64,000 nucleotides of DNA from Pelosinus propionicus DSM 13327 (GCF_900114615.1 NZ_FOTS01000016.1:1-64000), one strand, 5' to 3'. Positions 8,274 to 17,534 are shown, numbered from the stretch's first letter. Program-made: numbers and translations. Notes: generated from the letters alone by a model not told the origin.

Positions 8274-8986
8274 AGTGAGGCGATAGCACCTTCTTTCTCA
8301 AGCGGTTTTCTAAGTACAGTGAGTATTCCTAAGATTGCAGCCATAGCAGGAAGGATGAATTTTTCGCCGCCGAAAACAACCAGGCTGGCAAACGAAATTC
8401 CAAGTCCCACCAGAGCACTGTAGTGCTCCTTTTCTTTCATCCACTGCTCGATAAATATGACAACAAAAAGGGCTGTCATAACAAACTCCAGTCCTTCGGT
8501 GTTAAACTGCACAAGAGATCCAAAGGCGCCTCCAATTGTAGCTCCCAAAACCCAATATAAATGATTAAGCAATGTGACGAAGAACATAAACCACCCCTTG
8601 TCCACATCCTTCGGGATATCAGCTGTGCAATTGATCGAAAAAGACTCATCGCAAAGTCCGAAAATTAAATAGAACTTTTTCTTTCCTGTGCCCTTGTACT
8701 TATCCAGCATTGAAATGCCATAAAACAAATGGCGTGCATTTACCATCAAAGTGAGCAGCAATGCGTTGATTGGATCAAACGCTCCGAGCAATAAGTTTGC
8801 CGCAATAAACTCCATCGAGCCTGCAAATATTGCAAGACTCATCAATGTAGGATAAATTGCGCTGAATCCTAAAGAGTTCATATAAATCCCGTAGGCTATA
8901 CCCAAAAATAAAAATCCTGCTAGAATTGGTACCGTGTGCGGAAAAGCCGCACGAAGTGCAATCATTATGTGCTTTCTGTTTTCCAT
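8270..8986 (-). CDS. azlC: AzlC family branched-chain amino acid export protein (second pair)
   Basis: A 238-residue polytopic membrane protein. The motifs [35 protein letters not shown] and [15 protein letters not shown] are AzlC features. It forms a coupled pair with the following azlD. The ATG is preceded by AGGAG at a spacing of about eleven. It diverges from the MocR-type regulator at 9094 across a 107-bp gap holding a perfect 12-bp inverted repeat, so regulation by that protein is likely (inference). LIV-E family members export branched-chain or other hydrophobic amino acids. Confidence 0.9.
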   Translation of the reverse strand: MENRKHIMIALRAAFPHTVPILAGFLFLGIAYGIYMNSLGFSAIYPTLMSLAIFAGSMEFIAANLLLGAFDPINALLLTLMVNARHLFYGISMLDKYKGTGKKKFYLIFGLCDESFSINCTADIPKDVDKGWFMFFVTLLNHLYWVLGATIGGAFGSLVQFNTEGLEFVMTALFVVIFIEQWMKEKEHYSALVGLGISFASLVVFGGEKFILPAMAAILGILTVLRKPLEKEGAIASL

Positions 8987-9040
8987 ATGTTCTCGTACTC
9001 CTAAACGACTGAATGATTTTTATACGATTTTAACACTAGA

Positions 9041-9074
9041 AATACATACAATCAATGATATAATTGTATGTATT
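9041..9074. promoter_or_regulatory. Perfect 12-bp inverted repeat between azlC and mocR-type gene
   Basis: AATACATACAAT (9041-9052) and ATTGTATGTATT (9063-9074) are exact complements with a 10-base spacer. The site lies 19 bp before the regulator start and 55 bp before azlC. It is a likely operator for the MocR-type regulator. Confidence 0.65.
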
Positions 9075-9093
9075 ACAATTTTGGAGGTGCAGT

Positions 9094-10482
9094 ATGCCGG
9101 TAAATTCATTCGATAATTTTCCGATGTCATGGAAACCGGACAAGAAGGAGTTGAAGCGTCCATTCTATTTGTCAATTGCGTCCTTATTGGAGCAGGAAAT
9201 CATGAGCGGTCTGTTAGCGCCTGGAACGAAGCTGCCCCCACAACGAGAATTGGCAGATTTTCTCGATATAAACTTTACAACTATTACCCGTGCTTATCGA
9301 TTATGTATGGCCAAGGGGTTAATTTATGCTGTTACTGGCAGTGGAACCTTTGTCTCTCCTAATGCGGCTCGCTCTGTCACCATTTCTGCGGACAAAATCT
9401 CAAGTGAATGCATTGATTTAGGCTTTGTTGCGTCCTTTGAGCAAAGCAATGATATAGTGGCAGAAACGGTTAAGAAAGTCATTGATAAAAGTTATTTGGA
9501 GATGCTGTTAAATTATAACGATCCGACTGGTCTTCCTCATCAAAAAAAAGCGGGATTAAATTGGATGGAGTCTTTTGGTATTCGTTCAGATTCAGAATGT
9601 ATGGCAATTGTTTCTGGTTCGCAGAATGCATTGGCAATTGCGTTGGTTGCCTTATTTGAGCCGGGCAATCGAATTGCTACCGATACATATACCTATGCTA
9701 ATTTTATTGAACTTGCTAAGATGCTTCACATTAAATTAGTGCCTATACCCGGAGATCAATTTGGCATGCTGCCGGGAGAACTGGAAAATCAGTGTTGCCA
9801 AACGGATATTCATGGCATTTTTCTTATGCCTTCTTGTGGGAATCCTACCACGATTATGATTTCGGATTCCCGCAAGCAGGAGTTGGCGACTGTCATCCGC
9901 AAGCACCGTCTGATTTTGCTGGAGGATGATATTCATGCATTTTTGACTGCGGGAATTGAGCCTGATTACAAGCAGCCAATGTTTGAACTGCTCCCGGAGC
10001 AAACTGTTTACATCTGTGGTACTTCTAAATCGATCTGCTCAGGGTTGAGAGTCGCCTATATGGTATTTGGCGAGGCCTTACGCAAAAAGATCTTGCAGGC
10101 CATTTTTAATATCAATGTTAAAACTTCTTCACTGGATGCAGAGATTATTACAGAACTCATCCTGTCAGGCAAAGCTTTTGAGATTGTTTCCCGCAAGAAG
10201 CAATTAGCGCAGTCTGCGAATTCCGTATATGAAGAATTCTTTCCGCAAAACAGCTCCGGTCATCGGCTCAGTTTTTATCGTTGGCTCCCAATTCAGGGAC
10301 ATTGTAATGCAGAGAAAATAGTGGCAGATTTGGAGCAAGCCGGTATTCGGGTATTTCATTCCAATCGTTTCTTGAGTGGACATACTGCATCTGATCAGTA
10401 TCTGCGTATTGCACTATCGTCTACCAATTCATTAAAGGAGCTGAGAGGCGGTTTAGAGATCTTAAAACAGTATCTAAGCTGA
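9094..10482 (+). CDS. MocR-type GntR regulator (HTH plus aminotransferase-like domain)
   Basis: The N-terminal GntR winged helix spans about residues 20-90 (GLLAPGTKLPPQRELADFL, TVTRAYRL-like TITRAYRL). A fold type I aminotransferase domain follows (about 110-460), with GSQNALAI, CGNPTT and the PLP-lysine region CGTSKSICSGLRVAYMV. MocR regulators use PLP or an amino-PLP adduct as ligand. The longest frame starts at 9064, but GGAGG precedes ATG 9094, giving a 462-residue protein. It diverges from azlCD, which suggests that it controls amino acid export. At the 3' end it converges on hxlR across a strong bidirectional hairpin. Confidence 0.9.
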   Translation: MPVNSFDNFPMSWKPDKKELKRPFYLSIASLLEQEIMSGLLAPGTKLPPQRELADFLDINFTTITRAYRLCMAKGLIYAVTGSGTFVSPNAARSVTISADKISSECIDLGFVASFEQSNDIVAETVKKVIDKSYLEMLLNYNDPTGLPHQKKAGLNWMESFGIRSDSECMAIVSGSQNALAIALVALFEPGNRIATDTYTYANFIELAKMLHIKLVPIPGDQFGMLPGELENQCCQTDIHGIFLMPSCGNPTTIMISDSRKQELATVIRKHRLILLEDDIHAFLTAGIEPDYKQPMFELLPEQTVYICGTSKSICSGLRVAYMVFGEALRKKILQAIFNINVKTSSLDAEIITELILSGKAFEIVSRKKQLAQSANSVYEEFFPQNSSGHRLSFYRWLPIQGHCNAEKIVADLEQAGIRVFHSNRFLSGHTASDQYLRIALSSTNSLKELRGGLEILKQYLS

Positions 10483-10625
10483 TTGCGAATCGATTCTTCT
10501 TGAGCAGTTAAATAGAGGCTGGACAGGGAATCGGTTTTTCATCGATTGTCAATATTTTGAGTTGACAGAAAAAGTTGTAGTTTATGATAACAGCGATTGA
10601 CGTAGCTCATAATTAATAAAAGTGC

Positions 10626-10673
10626 AAAGTAGTCCGGACAAGATGATAAGCATCATCTTGTCCGGACTACTTT
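10626..10673. terminator. Bidirectional terminator between convergent genes
   Basis: A 22-bp perfect stem (10626-10647 with 10652-10673) with a four-base loop. It sits between the ends of the MocR-type gene and the hxlR-type gene. AAAG and CTTT at the stem ends give short U-tracts in both directions. Confidence 0.75.
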
Positions 10674-10690
10674 ATAAAAAGCTAGTTATT

Positions 10691-11005
10691 TTAAATATGC
10701 TCATGTCCCCAATTGCAAAGCGCTTGCAAAACCGGCATAAGGGACAACCCTGTATTTGATAAGCTGTACTCAACCTTCGGTGGAACCTGAGGATATTCTT
10801 TACGAATAATCAATCCATCTGCTTCCAGTTCCTTTAATTGAGTGCTCAACATTTTGTGTGTAACAGTGCCTAAAGCTTTTTTTAATTCACTATAGCGTAA
10901 GATATCTTTTTTCCATAGCCAAAATAGGATATGCATTTTCCACTTACCATCGATTAATGATATAGCATATGCAAATGGCTTTATATCTACAATAGTAGTA
11001 TCCAA
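10691..11005 (-). CDS. HxlR-family transcriptional regulator
   Basis: A winged-helix protein of the HxlR (DUF24) family. It has the family core LIDGKWKMHILFWLW, LRYSELKKAL, TVTHKMLSTQLKELEADGLI and the wing YPQVPPKVEYSLS. These regulators often sense electrophiles or redox stress. The start is uncertain: the longest frame opens at 11089 without a ribosome site, while AAAGGAG lies about eleven bases before a TTG at 11005, which I prefer (104 residues). It is downstream of, and codirectional with, the DMT permease gene (135-bp gap with this start, 51 bp from the longest frame), so the pair may be an operon with the regulator second. Confidence 0.8.
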   Translation of the reverse strand: MDTTIVDIKPFAYAISLIDGKWKMHILFWLWKKDILRYSELKKALGTVTHKMLSTQLKELEADGLIIRKEYPQVPPKVEYSLSNTGLSLMPVLQALCNWGHEHI

Positions 11006-11140
11006 TGTAGCAAACTCTCCTTTAGGATAGTATATAACGAAAAAGCCCATACTTTCTTTTAAGGTTAATTGATTATACAATAAGTGCATAAAAAAATCAA
11101 GCTTGTGAAGTGAGGAGTTTCGCTTGGCTATAGAGATTTA

Positions 11141-12016
11141 TTACACTACATTTGATTCGGCCCTATGGGATTTGTGAGTATTTTTACTATTTATAATCCA
11201 TATCCCTATCATTACAAGTAAAATCCCTGCCAATGTAACGATTTTTAAGCTCTCTTGCAAAAATATGCATCCCGAAATGACACCTACGATCGGTACAAGC
11301 AGTAAGGAAATGGATGCTTTGCTAGCTTCCGTACGGCTCAAGATATGACTCCATATCACAAATGCCAAAGCAGAGGCAATTATCCCTGCAAACAGAATAT
11401 AAACTGCTGGCATGAATCCCCAATGCGATTCGCCTTGTTCAAATGCAAGAGAATATAGCAATAATCCCACTGCTCCGATTGTCATCTGCCAAGAGGTATA
11501 CTGCATAGTGTCACAATGTTTTAATTTCATTTTAAAAAGCAAGTTAGCCGCAGCCCAAGAAATAGCGGAGCTTAATGCCAGCAATACAGCCCACAACAAT
11601 CCTCCTGAATGGATATTCATTGCGAGACTTAAACCAATTATGCCGAGTAGAATACCAAACGTCTTCTTTGGTGTCAACTTTTCTTCGGGAATCCACCTAT
11701 GGGCCATGAGCGATAGAAAAAGTGGCATACTATAGGTCAAAACAGAGGCAAGGCCGACACTAATATAGTTAAGCGAAATTTGAATAGCAATATTGAAATA
11801 GGTGGTTTGCAACAGTCCACAGAGAAAGTACCACTTGAAATCCGATTTGTTCGGCAAGGGTATCTTTTTTATAAAGCTTATGCCAAGGAGTACGATAGCA
11901 CCGGTCAAAAACCGTAATGCAGCAAACATGACAGGGGGAAAAGCACCATTTCCTAATTTCATGATGACAAAATTAAATCCCCAGATAAGACATAACAAGG
12001 CTATCAAAGCATTCAT
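11141..12016 (-). CDS. EamA/DMT-family permease
   Basis: A 291-residue protein with about ten hydrophobic helices and two EamA repeats. It opens with LIALLCLIWGFNFVIMKLG, and the halves are joined near residue 145 (SAISWAAANLLFKMK). DMT carriers of this size export metabolites or amino acids. AGGAG stands about twelve bases before the ATG. The HxlR-type regulator lies just downstream on the same strand, so it may regulate this exporter. The substrate cannot be predicted. Confidence 0.85.
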   Translation of the reverse strand: MNALIALLCLIWGFNFVIMKLGNGAFPPVMFAALRFLTGAIVLLGISFIKKIPLPNKSDFKWYFLCGLLQTTYFNIAIQISLNYISVGLASVLTYSMPLFLSLMAHRWIPEEKLTPKKTFGILLGIIGLSLAMNIHSGGLLWAVLLALSSAISWAAANLLFKMKLKHCDTMQYTSWQMTIGAVGLLLYSLAFEQGESHWGFMPAVYILFAGIIASALAFVIWSHILSRTEASKASISLLLVPIVGVISGCIFLQESLKIVTLAGILLVMIGIWIINSKNTHKSHRAESNVV

Positions 12017-12130
12017 GCGATAAATCTTCTCCTAATCAATTTTAGAATGAATAAAAATGTTTTTTTACAAACAATTGAGCTTCGCAAGACACATCTGGGG
12101 TATGAGAGAAAACAATCCAAGCCGCATCTT

Positions 12131-13850
12131 GAAGTCCCGCGAAATGATAACTAGGTTGGAGGTTCAACCTTCATGTAATGATAAAGCTTTTTCTGTTTCT
12201 CTGTAATTTCGCTTAAGTGATAATAATTTCCATATTGATGATAATACTCAATGATATCCAACTCATCAAGTAATTCTTTCATCGTATATTTTTTTAAAAG
12301 CCCATTGTCTTCCATGGCTTTCTTGATGTAGGAAATATAAATAAGTGCTACAAACTGGACGAACAGCTTGTCTTCTAAATTTTCTTCAGCAGCTGCTGAA
12401 ATGCGGCACAGGTTCAGCCGTTCTTTGAGGTCCCCAAAAGCGTTTTCAATCAGATCTTTCGTGCGGAAAAGTTTTAACGCTGCGACTGGATCTTTTATGC
12501 CATTAGACAGCAGAACAAAGAAGCCATAATTCTTCTCTGCCTGACTGATTGCGTCCTGCTTGGGAACGACTTTTCTGCCACGTACCGGAGTTTCTAGAAC
12601 ATCATAATACTTCTGGTAAAGTTTTTCGTGCTTAGTTTTCTTTCTACCGCTAAGAAGTTCTTCTTCCAAGGTATCAAGCAGCTGGTTAAACCGCTTTTTG
12701 TCATCCGTGGCAAGCTGGTCGTTATAGTAATAGTGAACGTAAATTCTTCTTTTATCGGTGATAACTTCTCCGGTTCTCGACTTAGTTTCCATGTAATCCC
12801 ACTCTTGGGTAAAGCTTCTGATATAGAGCTGGTTCTCCGAATTATAGTATTGTCGTGAAACAAAGTCATCTCTGATTTCATCCAGTTTATTACGAACCAG
12901 CTTCAGCGATGTTTTTACGCCAATGAGAAACTTATGATGCTTTCGAAAGAGCTCGTTAATATTTGCTTCGCTATAGAAACTACGGTCCATTACCAGATTC
13001 AACTTTTCCATCTTCAGAAAGTCGATATCCTTAACCAGAGTTTCAACGGTTTTTACATCCGTAATGCTGCCAGGAAGTTTTCGGTAATAAACTGGAAGAC
13101 GTGACGATTCTCCGTATAGCAAAGCAAGGTCAAGCTGAAAACAGCCATGCTCTTTCTTGCTGCCATACGTTAGACCTTGGGAAAAGGATGAAATGGAAGT
13201 GGTGTCATAAGCCAAATATTCTTGTTCAAATCTTCGCTTGGATTGCAGTGCAAAGAACTTCATTTTCTGCTCTTCCTGTATGCGTCCAAAAAGCTTGGTG
13301 CTGTGCTGCGACGGAATGTTGAATCGAAAGGGATGAACATGTGTAACCGCCCACCTGTGAAATCTGTAAATGGGAGTATTCTCTTCGAGCACCAAGAAAT
13401 AAGCTAGTGATAGTATTTCTTTATAATCTGCCGGGAAGCATTGCTTCAAATCTTCTGTGACGCCAGTAGCTTGTCCGATGGAATCAAGAAGATAGATCGC
13501 GCCGTAAAACAGTCTTTTGCATTCGGCTGCCGGTACAGGTTCAGGTTTTATTTCCGTTTCCGCTGTTGCATGCTCAAGCTGCTGTTGAAGTGTATATTTC
13601 TTATTTGGTAAAAAGATTCCCTCGACGTTTTTGCCTATATAATTGCGCTTTTGTTCAGAACGTTTTTTAGTGGAATTCCAGATCGAGATATACTCGTAAA
13701 CATATTCAGTGCCATTGATATTTTGCGTACCTCGGACAGGCATGTCATCACCTCGTAGATATAGTTCATATCGAGATAAGATGCTGCGCAAGTTCTAAAA
13801 CGTTTATTTTATAAGGAGTTGCGGACTTCTAGATAAAAAAATCGGGACTT
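12131..13850. mobile_element. IS1634/IS4-type insertion sequence
   Basis: A single long transposase gene is bounded by imperfect inverted ends. GAAGTCCCG at 12131-12139 faces CGGGACTT at 13843-13850, with weaker similarity on either side. Exact ends and target duplications could not be fixed by eye. The insertion lies between the DMT permease and the LysR gene without visibly breaking either. Confidence 0.75.
12151..13743 (-). CDS. Transposase, IS4/IS1634 family (DDE)
   Basis: A 530-residue transposase with the three acidic regions expected of the IS4-like DDE fold: YDTTSIS (about residue 180), VMDRSFYS (about 250) and DLIENAFGDLKERL (about 440, the YREK-like region). The N-terminal part resembles IS1634-group proteins, which start with a statement-like MxVRxxxxxNGxxYVYE. 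The longest frame opens at 13791, but GAGGTGATGAC precedes ATG 13743. No internal stop or frameshift is seen, so the element may be active. Confidence 0.88.
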   Translation of the reverse strand: MPVRGTQNINGTEYVYEYISIWNSTKKRSEQKRNYIGKNVEGIFLPNKKYTLQQQLEHATAETEIKPEPVPAAECKRLFYGAIYLLDSIGQATGVTEDLKQCFPADYKEILSLAYFLVLEENTPIYRFHRWAVTHVHPFRFNIPSQHSTKLFGRIQEEQKMKFFALQSKRRFEQEYLAYDTTSISSFSQGLTYGSKKEHGCFQLDLALLYGESSRLPVYYRKLPGSITDVKTVETLVKDIDFLKMEKLNLVMDRSFYSEANINELFRKHHKFLIGVKTSLKLVRNKLDEIRDDFVSRQYYNSENQLYIRSFTQEWDYMETKSRTGEVITDKRRIYVHYYYNDQLATDDKKRFNQLLDTLEEELLSGRKKTKHEKLYQKYYDVLETPVRGRKVVPKQDAISQAEKNYGFFVLLSNGIKDPVAALKLFRTKDLIENAFGDLKERLNLCRISAAAEENLEDKLFVQFVALIYISYIKKAMEDNGLLKKYTMKELLDELDIIEYYHQYGNYYHLSEITEKQKKLYHYMKVEPPT

Positions 13851-13973
13851 TTGGCTGCATACTAACATCTTGACTCTTTATTAAAATACTTTACAATAAG
13901 AATGAAATCGCGTCTAATATATAAATATTACATTTGTAAGTCGGAAAACGACTTAATTAGGAGGAATCATAGA

Positions 13974-14888
13974 GTGGAACTGCGCCAGCTCGAATATTTC
14001 ACAGTTGTGGCGGAAGAATTGCATTTTGGCCGCGCTGCAATACGGTTACAGATGACACAACCGCCTTTAAGTCAGCAAATTTTGCAACTTGAAAGGGAAC
14101 TTGGAGTAAAATTGTTAAAGAGAACAAAACGACATGTAGAGCTTACAAGTGCAGGAAAGGTTTTCTTGCAAGAAATTCGCCGCGTACTTACCCAATTAGA
14201 GCGGGCTAAGGATGCAGCTCTAAGGGCAGAAAGGGGAATGCTTGGCCGATTAGTTCTGGGGTTTGTCGGGTCTGCAACATTTGATATTCTTCCAATCATT
14301 GTTAGGGCATTTCAGGAACAGTTTCCATCCGTAGATTTGGTTTTTCATGAAATGCCTACGCCAATGCAAATTGAGGCACTTCACAATAAGGACATCGACA
14401 TTGGCTTTGTAAGAACCCCTGTGGTTGATCCATTGATATCACTCTGGTCAGTTCATCAAGAGACATGTATTGCCGTCGTACCGAAGCTGCATCCACTTGC
14501 ACAACGAGATTCAATATCGATGGGTGATCTGAGTACAGAACGATTTATATTAGTGGAGAGGGAGGTTTGGCCGAGCTGGTATGATGATATCCTCTCAAAA
14601 TGCCGTGATGCTGGGTTTAGCCCAATCATTCGTCAGCACGTGAAAGAAATTCAGACAATTGTTGGGTTGGTAGCGGCAGGACTATGCATCAGCATCGTAC
14701 CAAGCTCAACGGCAAAATTGCATGCGCGGGACGTGGCTTATGTTACGATTGAAGGAGAGGCCCCCCACGTCGAAATGAGTATCGCTTGGCGAACAGATAA
14801 CAATTCAATCTTGGTAGAACAATTTCTCGATACAGCAACACGACTCATGGGTAATTATGACAAAGTTGCTGTTTTGTCTGATCTTTAG
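13974..14888 (+). CDS. LysR-family transcriptional regulator
   Basis: A 304-residue LTTR. The N-terminal HTH begins MELRQLEYFTVVAEELHFGRAA, and the rest of the domain is typical of the BenM/CatM/CbbR-like subgroup. The periplasmic-binding-like effector domain follows from about residue 90 (LGRLVLGFVGSATFDILP). The start is GTG 13974 with GGAGG nine bases upstream; the ORF opens earlier at 13902 without support. A small hairpin (AAGTCG-GAAAA-CGACTT, 13937-13953) lies just before the ribosome site. No neighbouring target is obvious, because the IS lies on its left. Confidence 0.88.
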   Translation: MELRQLEYFTVVAEELHFGRAAIRLQMTQPPLSQQILQLERELGVKLLKRTKRHVELTSAGKVFLQEIRRVLTQLERAKDAALRAERGMLGRLVLGFVGSATFDILPIIVRAFQEQFPSVDLVFHEMPTPMQIEALHNKDIDIGFVRTPVVDPLISLWSVHQETCIAVVPKLHPLAQRDSISMGDLSTERFILVEREVWPSWYDDILSKCRDAGFSPIIRQHVKEIQTIVGLVAAGLCISIVPSSTAKLHARDVAYVTIEGEAPHVEMSIAWRTDNNSILVEQFLDTATRLMGNYDKVAVLSDL

Positions 14889-15038
14889 ATATAATCAATG
14901 GCTCTAAAACAATAAATGATTGATGATATAGCATTGAGAATTACGAGCCTGCCCCGCGTCCCATCAATGGAAGCAGTGAGCGTTCAATTGGTAAAACTAA
15001 AGCTTGTGCGGAGATTTCTTGATTTTTCAACACAGCTG

Positions 15039-15090
15039 GCTTATACTTAAATTGAAATTACGTATACGTAATTTCAATTTAAGTATAAGC
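15039..15090. promoter_or_regulatory. 52-bp perfect palindrome upstream of the MarR gene
   Basis: Bases 15039-15064 are the exact reverse complement of 15065-15090, centred on TACGTATACGTA. It ends 16 bp before the MarR start. A MarR dimer normally needs about 16-20 bp, so the length is exceptional. It may hold several overlapping operator sites. Confidence 0.85.
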
Positions 15091-15106
15091 TAATGCGGAG
15101 GTAATC

Positions 15107-15532
15107 ATGCTCCAGATTTTTGATAATATTTGTATGCTGTTCGCGAAAGCGGAACAAAAGCATACTCAATTCGCCAAAGAAACACTAAGCCAAAAGAAAC
15201 TTGGAATTACACCGGTTCAGATGATGGTTCTTTATACCCTTTATAAGGGGGATGGTATTAGTCTTTCTGAGTTGGGAAAACGTAGTTACTTAGATAGTTC
15301 TACCCTTACCGGCCTTATTGATCGCCTGGAAAATTCAGAATTAGTATATAGGGCCGATTCGCCGGAAGATCGTCGTGCATACCATATTTTTTTAACGGAG
15401 AAAGCGATTGCTTTGAAGAATTCATTGATAGAGGTTTTGAGTTTAGTTCAAGCTGAAATGCTTAAGGAGTGTACTGAGGAAGAAATATCTATATTTGAAA
15501 GGGTGCTACTAAAAATATATCGTAACTTATAA
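15107..15532 (+). CDS. MarR-family transcriptional regulator
   Basis: A 141-residue winged-helix protein of the MarR family. LGITPVQMMVLYTLYKGDGISLSELGKR is followed by the recognition helix SSTLTGLIDRLE and the wing RADSPEDRRAYHIFLTEK, with the conserved D-x-R-x-x. It starts at an ATG after GCGGAGG. The upstream 52-bp palindrome, a near-perfect 46-bp palindrome just after the gene and a third core at 15755-15766 share TACG-TA-CGTA cores, which strongly suggests autoregulation and local targets. The ligand is unknown. Confidence 0.9.
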   Translation: MLQIFDNICMLFAKAEQKHTQFAKETLSQKKLGITPVQMMVLYTLYKGDGISLSELGKRSYLDSSTLTGLIDRLENSELVYRADSPEDRRAYHIFLTEKAIALKNSLIEVLSLVQAEMLKECTEEEISIFERVLLKIYRNL

Positions 15533-15597
15533 ACTGTAGCCGGTTATTAGATGATACATTTTTAAAATGGGTATTGAAAATGTATCGCCGATATGCT

Positions 15598-15643
15598 ATT
15601 ATGATATCAGATATTACGCATACGTAATATCTGATATCATAAT
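15598..15643. promoter_or_regulatory. 46-bp near-perfect palindrome after the MarR gene
   Basis: Two 21-base arms are exact complements around the centre CATA (TACGCATACGTA). Only one central position breaks symmetry. The arms differ from those of the upstream palindrome except for the TACG/CGTA core. It could be an operator for a transcript to the right or part of a transcription terminator. Confidence 0.75.
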
Positions 15644-15754
15644 TCTTTTTCTATAATAATCATAAGGATGTACAAACAATAAAAGTCCAAATCGAATGTA
15701 TTACAGCTAGCACTAACTTGAGATGAACTTCTTAATATTTTTTTACGAAATTAA

Positions 15755-15766
15755 TACGTATACGTA
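15755..15766. promoter_or_regulatory. Third MarR-type core palindrome
   Basis: TACGTATACGTA is embedded in AATACGTATACGTAAT, identical to the core upstream of the MarR gene. It lies 38 bp before the small ORF at 15804, in the right place to control it. Confidence 0.6.
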
Positions 15767-15803
15767 ATATACGGATACAAATGATGAAAGTGAGGTGATT
15801 TTC

Positions 15804-15908
15804 ATGAAACTTTGCTTAAGAGGCTTAGTATCTGCCGACTTTTCCATGGTAGCGGTGTTTGAAGACTATATTAAACGTCTTACAAATGTGAACACTATGA
15901 TTTACTAG
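15804..15908 (+). CDS. Small ORF (34 aa), possible truncated MarR target
   Basis: ATG at 15804 has GTGAGGTG eight bases upstream and encodes 34 residues beginning MKLCLRGLVSADFSMV. I recognise no family. A MarR-type operator core stands before it and a hairpin repeat follows, so it may be the shortened head of a former regulated gene or a true small protein. Confidence 0.35.
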   Translation: MKLCLRGLVSADFSMVAVFEDYIKRLTNVNTMIY

Positions 15909-15950
15909 AATACAGTGGGGTTTTTAGCCAAAAATCAATAGATACGATAG

Positions 15951-16040
15951 ACTCTTGCAAAGCAGCTTAACTTTGCAGGAGTTTTGTATTTTAATGGTAA
16001 ATAGAGTAGGAATATGGGATACTGCTTTTAGAAGAAAAGC
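15951..16040 (+). repeat. Dispersed intergenic hairpin repeat, copy 2
   Basis: CTCTTGCAAAG and CTTTGCAGGAG flank the conserved loop CAGCTTAA, followed by TTTTGTATTTTAATGG and a further 50 bases closely matching copy 3 at 20176-20264 (about 80 percent by eye). The remaining 16041-16275 shows only the weak leader of the radical SAM gene. Confidence 0.75.
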
Positions 16041-16275
16041 TTATAATTGTTTTGAACTTATAGTAGATGCAATTTTAAAGGTTGAAGGTGGAGTTCAAAA
16101 GTACTTGATCTATCAGTTCTAATACATATTGATTATATAAGAATAAAAATGATATAATTGCGTTCATCAATTATATCAAAAAGGGGATCATTATTTTTTT
16201 TGTATAAAAACTCTGCAAACCTTGATATATATAAGAAAATTTTATACTAACGGATTAATTAGAGGAGGATATATT

Positions 16276-17400
16276 TTGAAAATTTCAAAGAAAGATGCGT
16301 TGATATGGTTTGATTTTTTTTCGCTACTGCCAGAGGAAGAGGAACTTATGATAAAACAGCAAGAAATCATTTATGCTACCTTTGCACAAATTGAGGAAGC
16401 GGTTGATCATAGAAATGATGCGTTAATGTCAGAAATTAAAGGTTTAAAAACGTTGGAGAATCGAACGTTTTTTGTGGGAAATGAAAGTAAATTCGCAAAA
16501 GGCTGTCGTTCTTGTTTGTTAGGCACTGGACTCAGTGCAATTAGGAAAACGAACAAATGTAATATAGAGTGTAAGTTCTGTTATAATTATGGAGAACTAG
16601 AAGATATTCCTCCCGTTGGCGAAGGCATGTGGGAAATTGGAGGAACAAAATTTTATGAGAAGGATATTGATTTACTTCTTTCCATCCACCAGAAACCCAC
16701 GGGTATTTCCTACGTTTATTTAGAACCATTCATGGAAATTGAAAAATACTATTCGGTAATAAAGAAATTTAGTGATGCGCAGATTTATCAACATTTATAT
16801 ACAAATGGTATTTTAGCTACGGAAGAGACCTTGAAAGCGTTAGGTGAAGCCGGTCTTAACGAGATACGCTTCAATTTAGGTGCTTCTAAGTGTTCAGACA
16901 AAGTTATTGAAAATATTAAAATTGCGAAAAAGTATATTAAAAATGTAGGTATTGAAACTCCTATGACTCCTGAGTTTTTTGAAGCCTTTTTTAAGAAAAA
17001 GCAGACAATCTTAGAGACAAAACTTGATTTTATCAATTGTGCAGAATTACATTTAAATGAGAATAACATAAACAATTATTATGGGGAAAATATGTATATC
17101 TCCAGACATGGCTATATATCTCCAATTTGGAGCAGGGAATTAACTTTGAAATTCATGAAGATAGCCGATGAAGATAAGTGGGATTTAGTAGTACATGATT
17201 GCTCAAACCATACGAAATTTGCTAGAGATTTGAATTTGAGCTGCAAAGAGGGGAAGTGGTTCGGAGCCAGTAATTATGCCAGTGAGTTTTCCCGAATTCC
17301 ATATGAAGTTTTTTTACCAACACTGCGGGATGATAAATTTAAATTTTTTAGTGAAGAAGAATTGCCTGATGGCTATAAACCAGGAGAGATGATTTATTAG
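16276..17400 (+). CDS. Radical SAM protein
   Basis: A 374-residue protein with the radical SAM cluster motif CNIECKFCYNY (C-x3-C-x2-C, about residues 95-102), preceded by an extra pair, KGCRSC, that may bind another cluster or zinc. TNGILATEE and FNLGAS correspond to later strands of the barrel. It starts at a TTG (16276) with GAGGAGG seven bases before; the ORF opens at 16222 without support. I cannot assign a reaction. It stands 134 bp before a PHP phosphoesterase gene on the same strand, so the two may be cotranscribed. Confidence 0.85.
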   Translation: MKISKKDALIWFDFFSLLPEEEELMIKQQEIIYATFAQIEEAVDHRNDALMSEIKGLKTLENRTFFVGNESKFAKGCRSCLLGTGLSAIRKTNKCNIECKFCYNYGELEDIPPVGEGMWEIGGTKFYEKDIDLLLSIHQKPTGISYVYLEPFMEIEKYYSVIKKFSDAQIYQHLYTNGILATEETLKALGEAGLNEIRFNLGASKCSDKVIENIKIAKKYIKNVGIETPMTPEFFEAFFKKKQTILETKLDFINCAELHLNENNINNYYGENMYISRHGYISPIWSRELTLKFMKIADEDKWDLVVHDCSNHTKFARDLNLSCKEGKWFGASNYASEFSRIPYEVFLPTLRDDKFKFFSEEELPDGYKPGEMIY

Positions 17401-17534
17401 AGAAGCTTGTCGATTAGGAGTGCTGTATTGCTGTATTGCTGCTTGGGATACTAAGGCGGCTTTTGAGAACATCATGAATTACTAGCAAAGGAATTAATCG
17501 AGAGTATTTTAGTAGCATATGGGAGAAAAAAGTA

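Noticed and set aside
15598-15643. Reading the 46-bp palindrome as only a terminator of the MarR gene
   Set aside because: No run of T follows beyond a weak TTCTTTTT, and the core matches the operator-like palindromes nearby; kept as regulatory.
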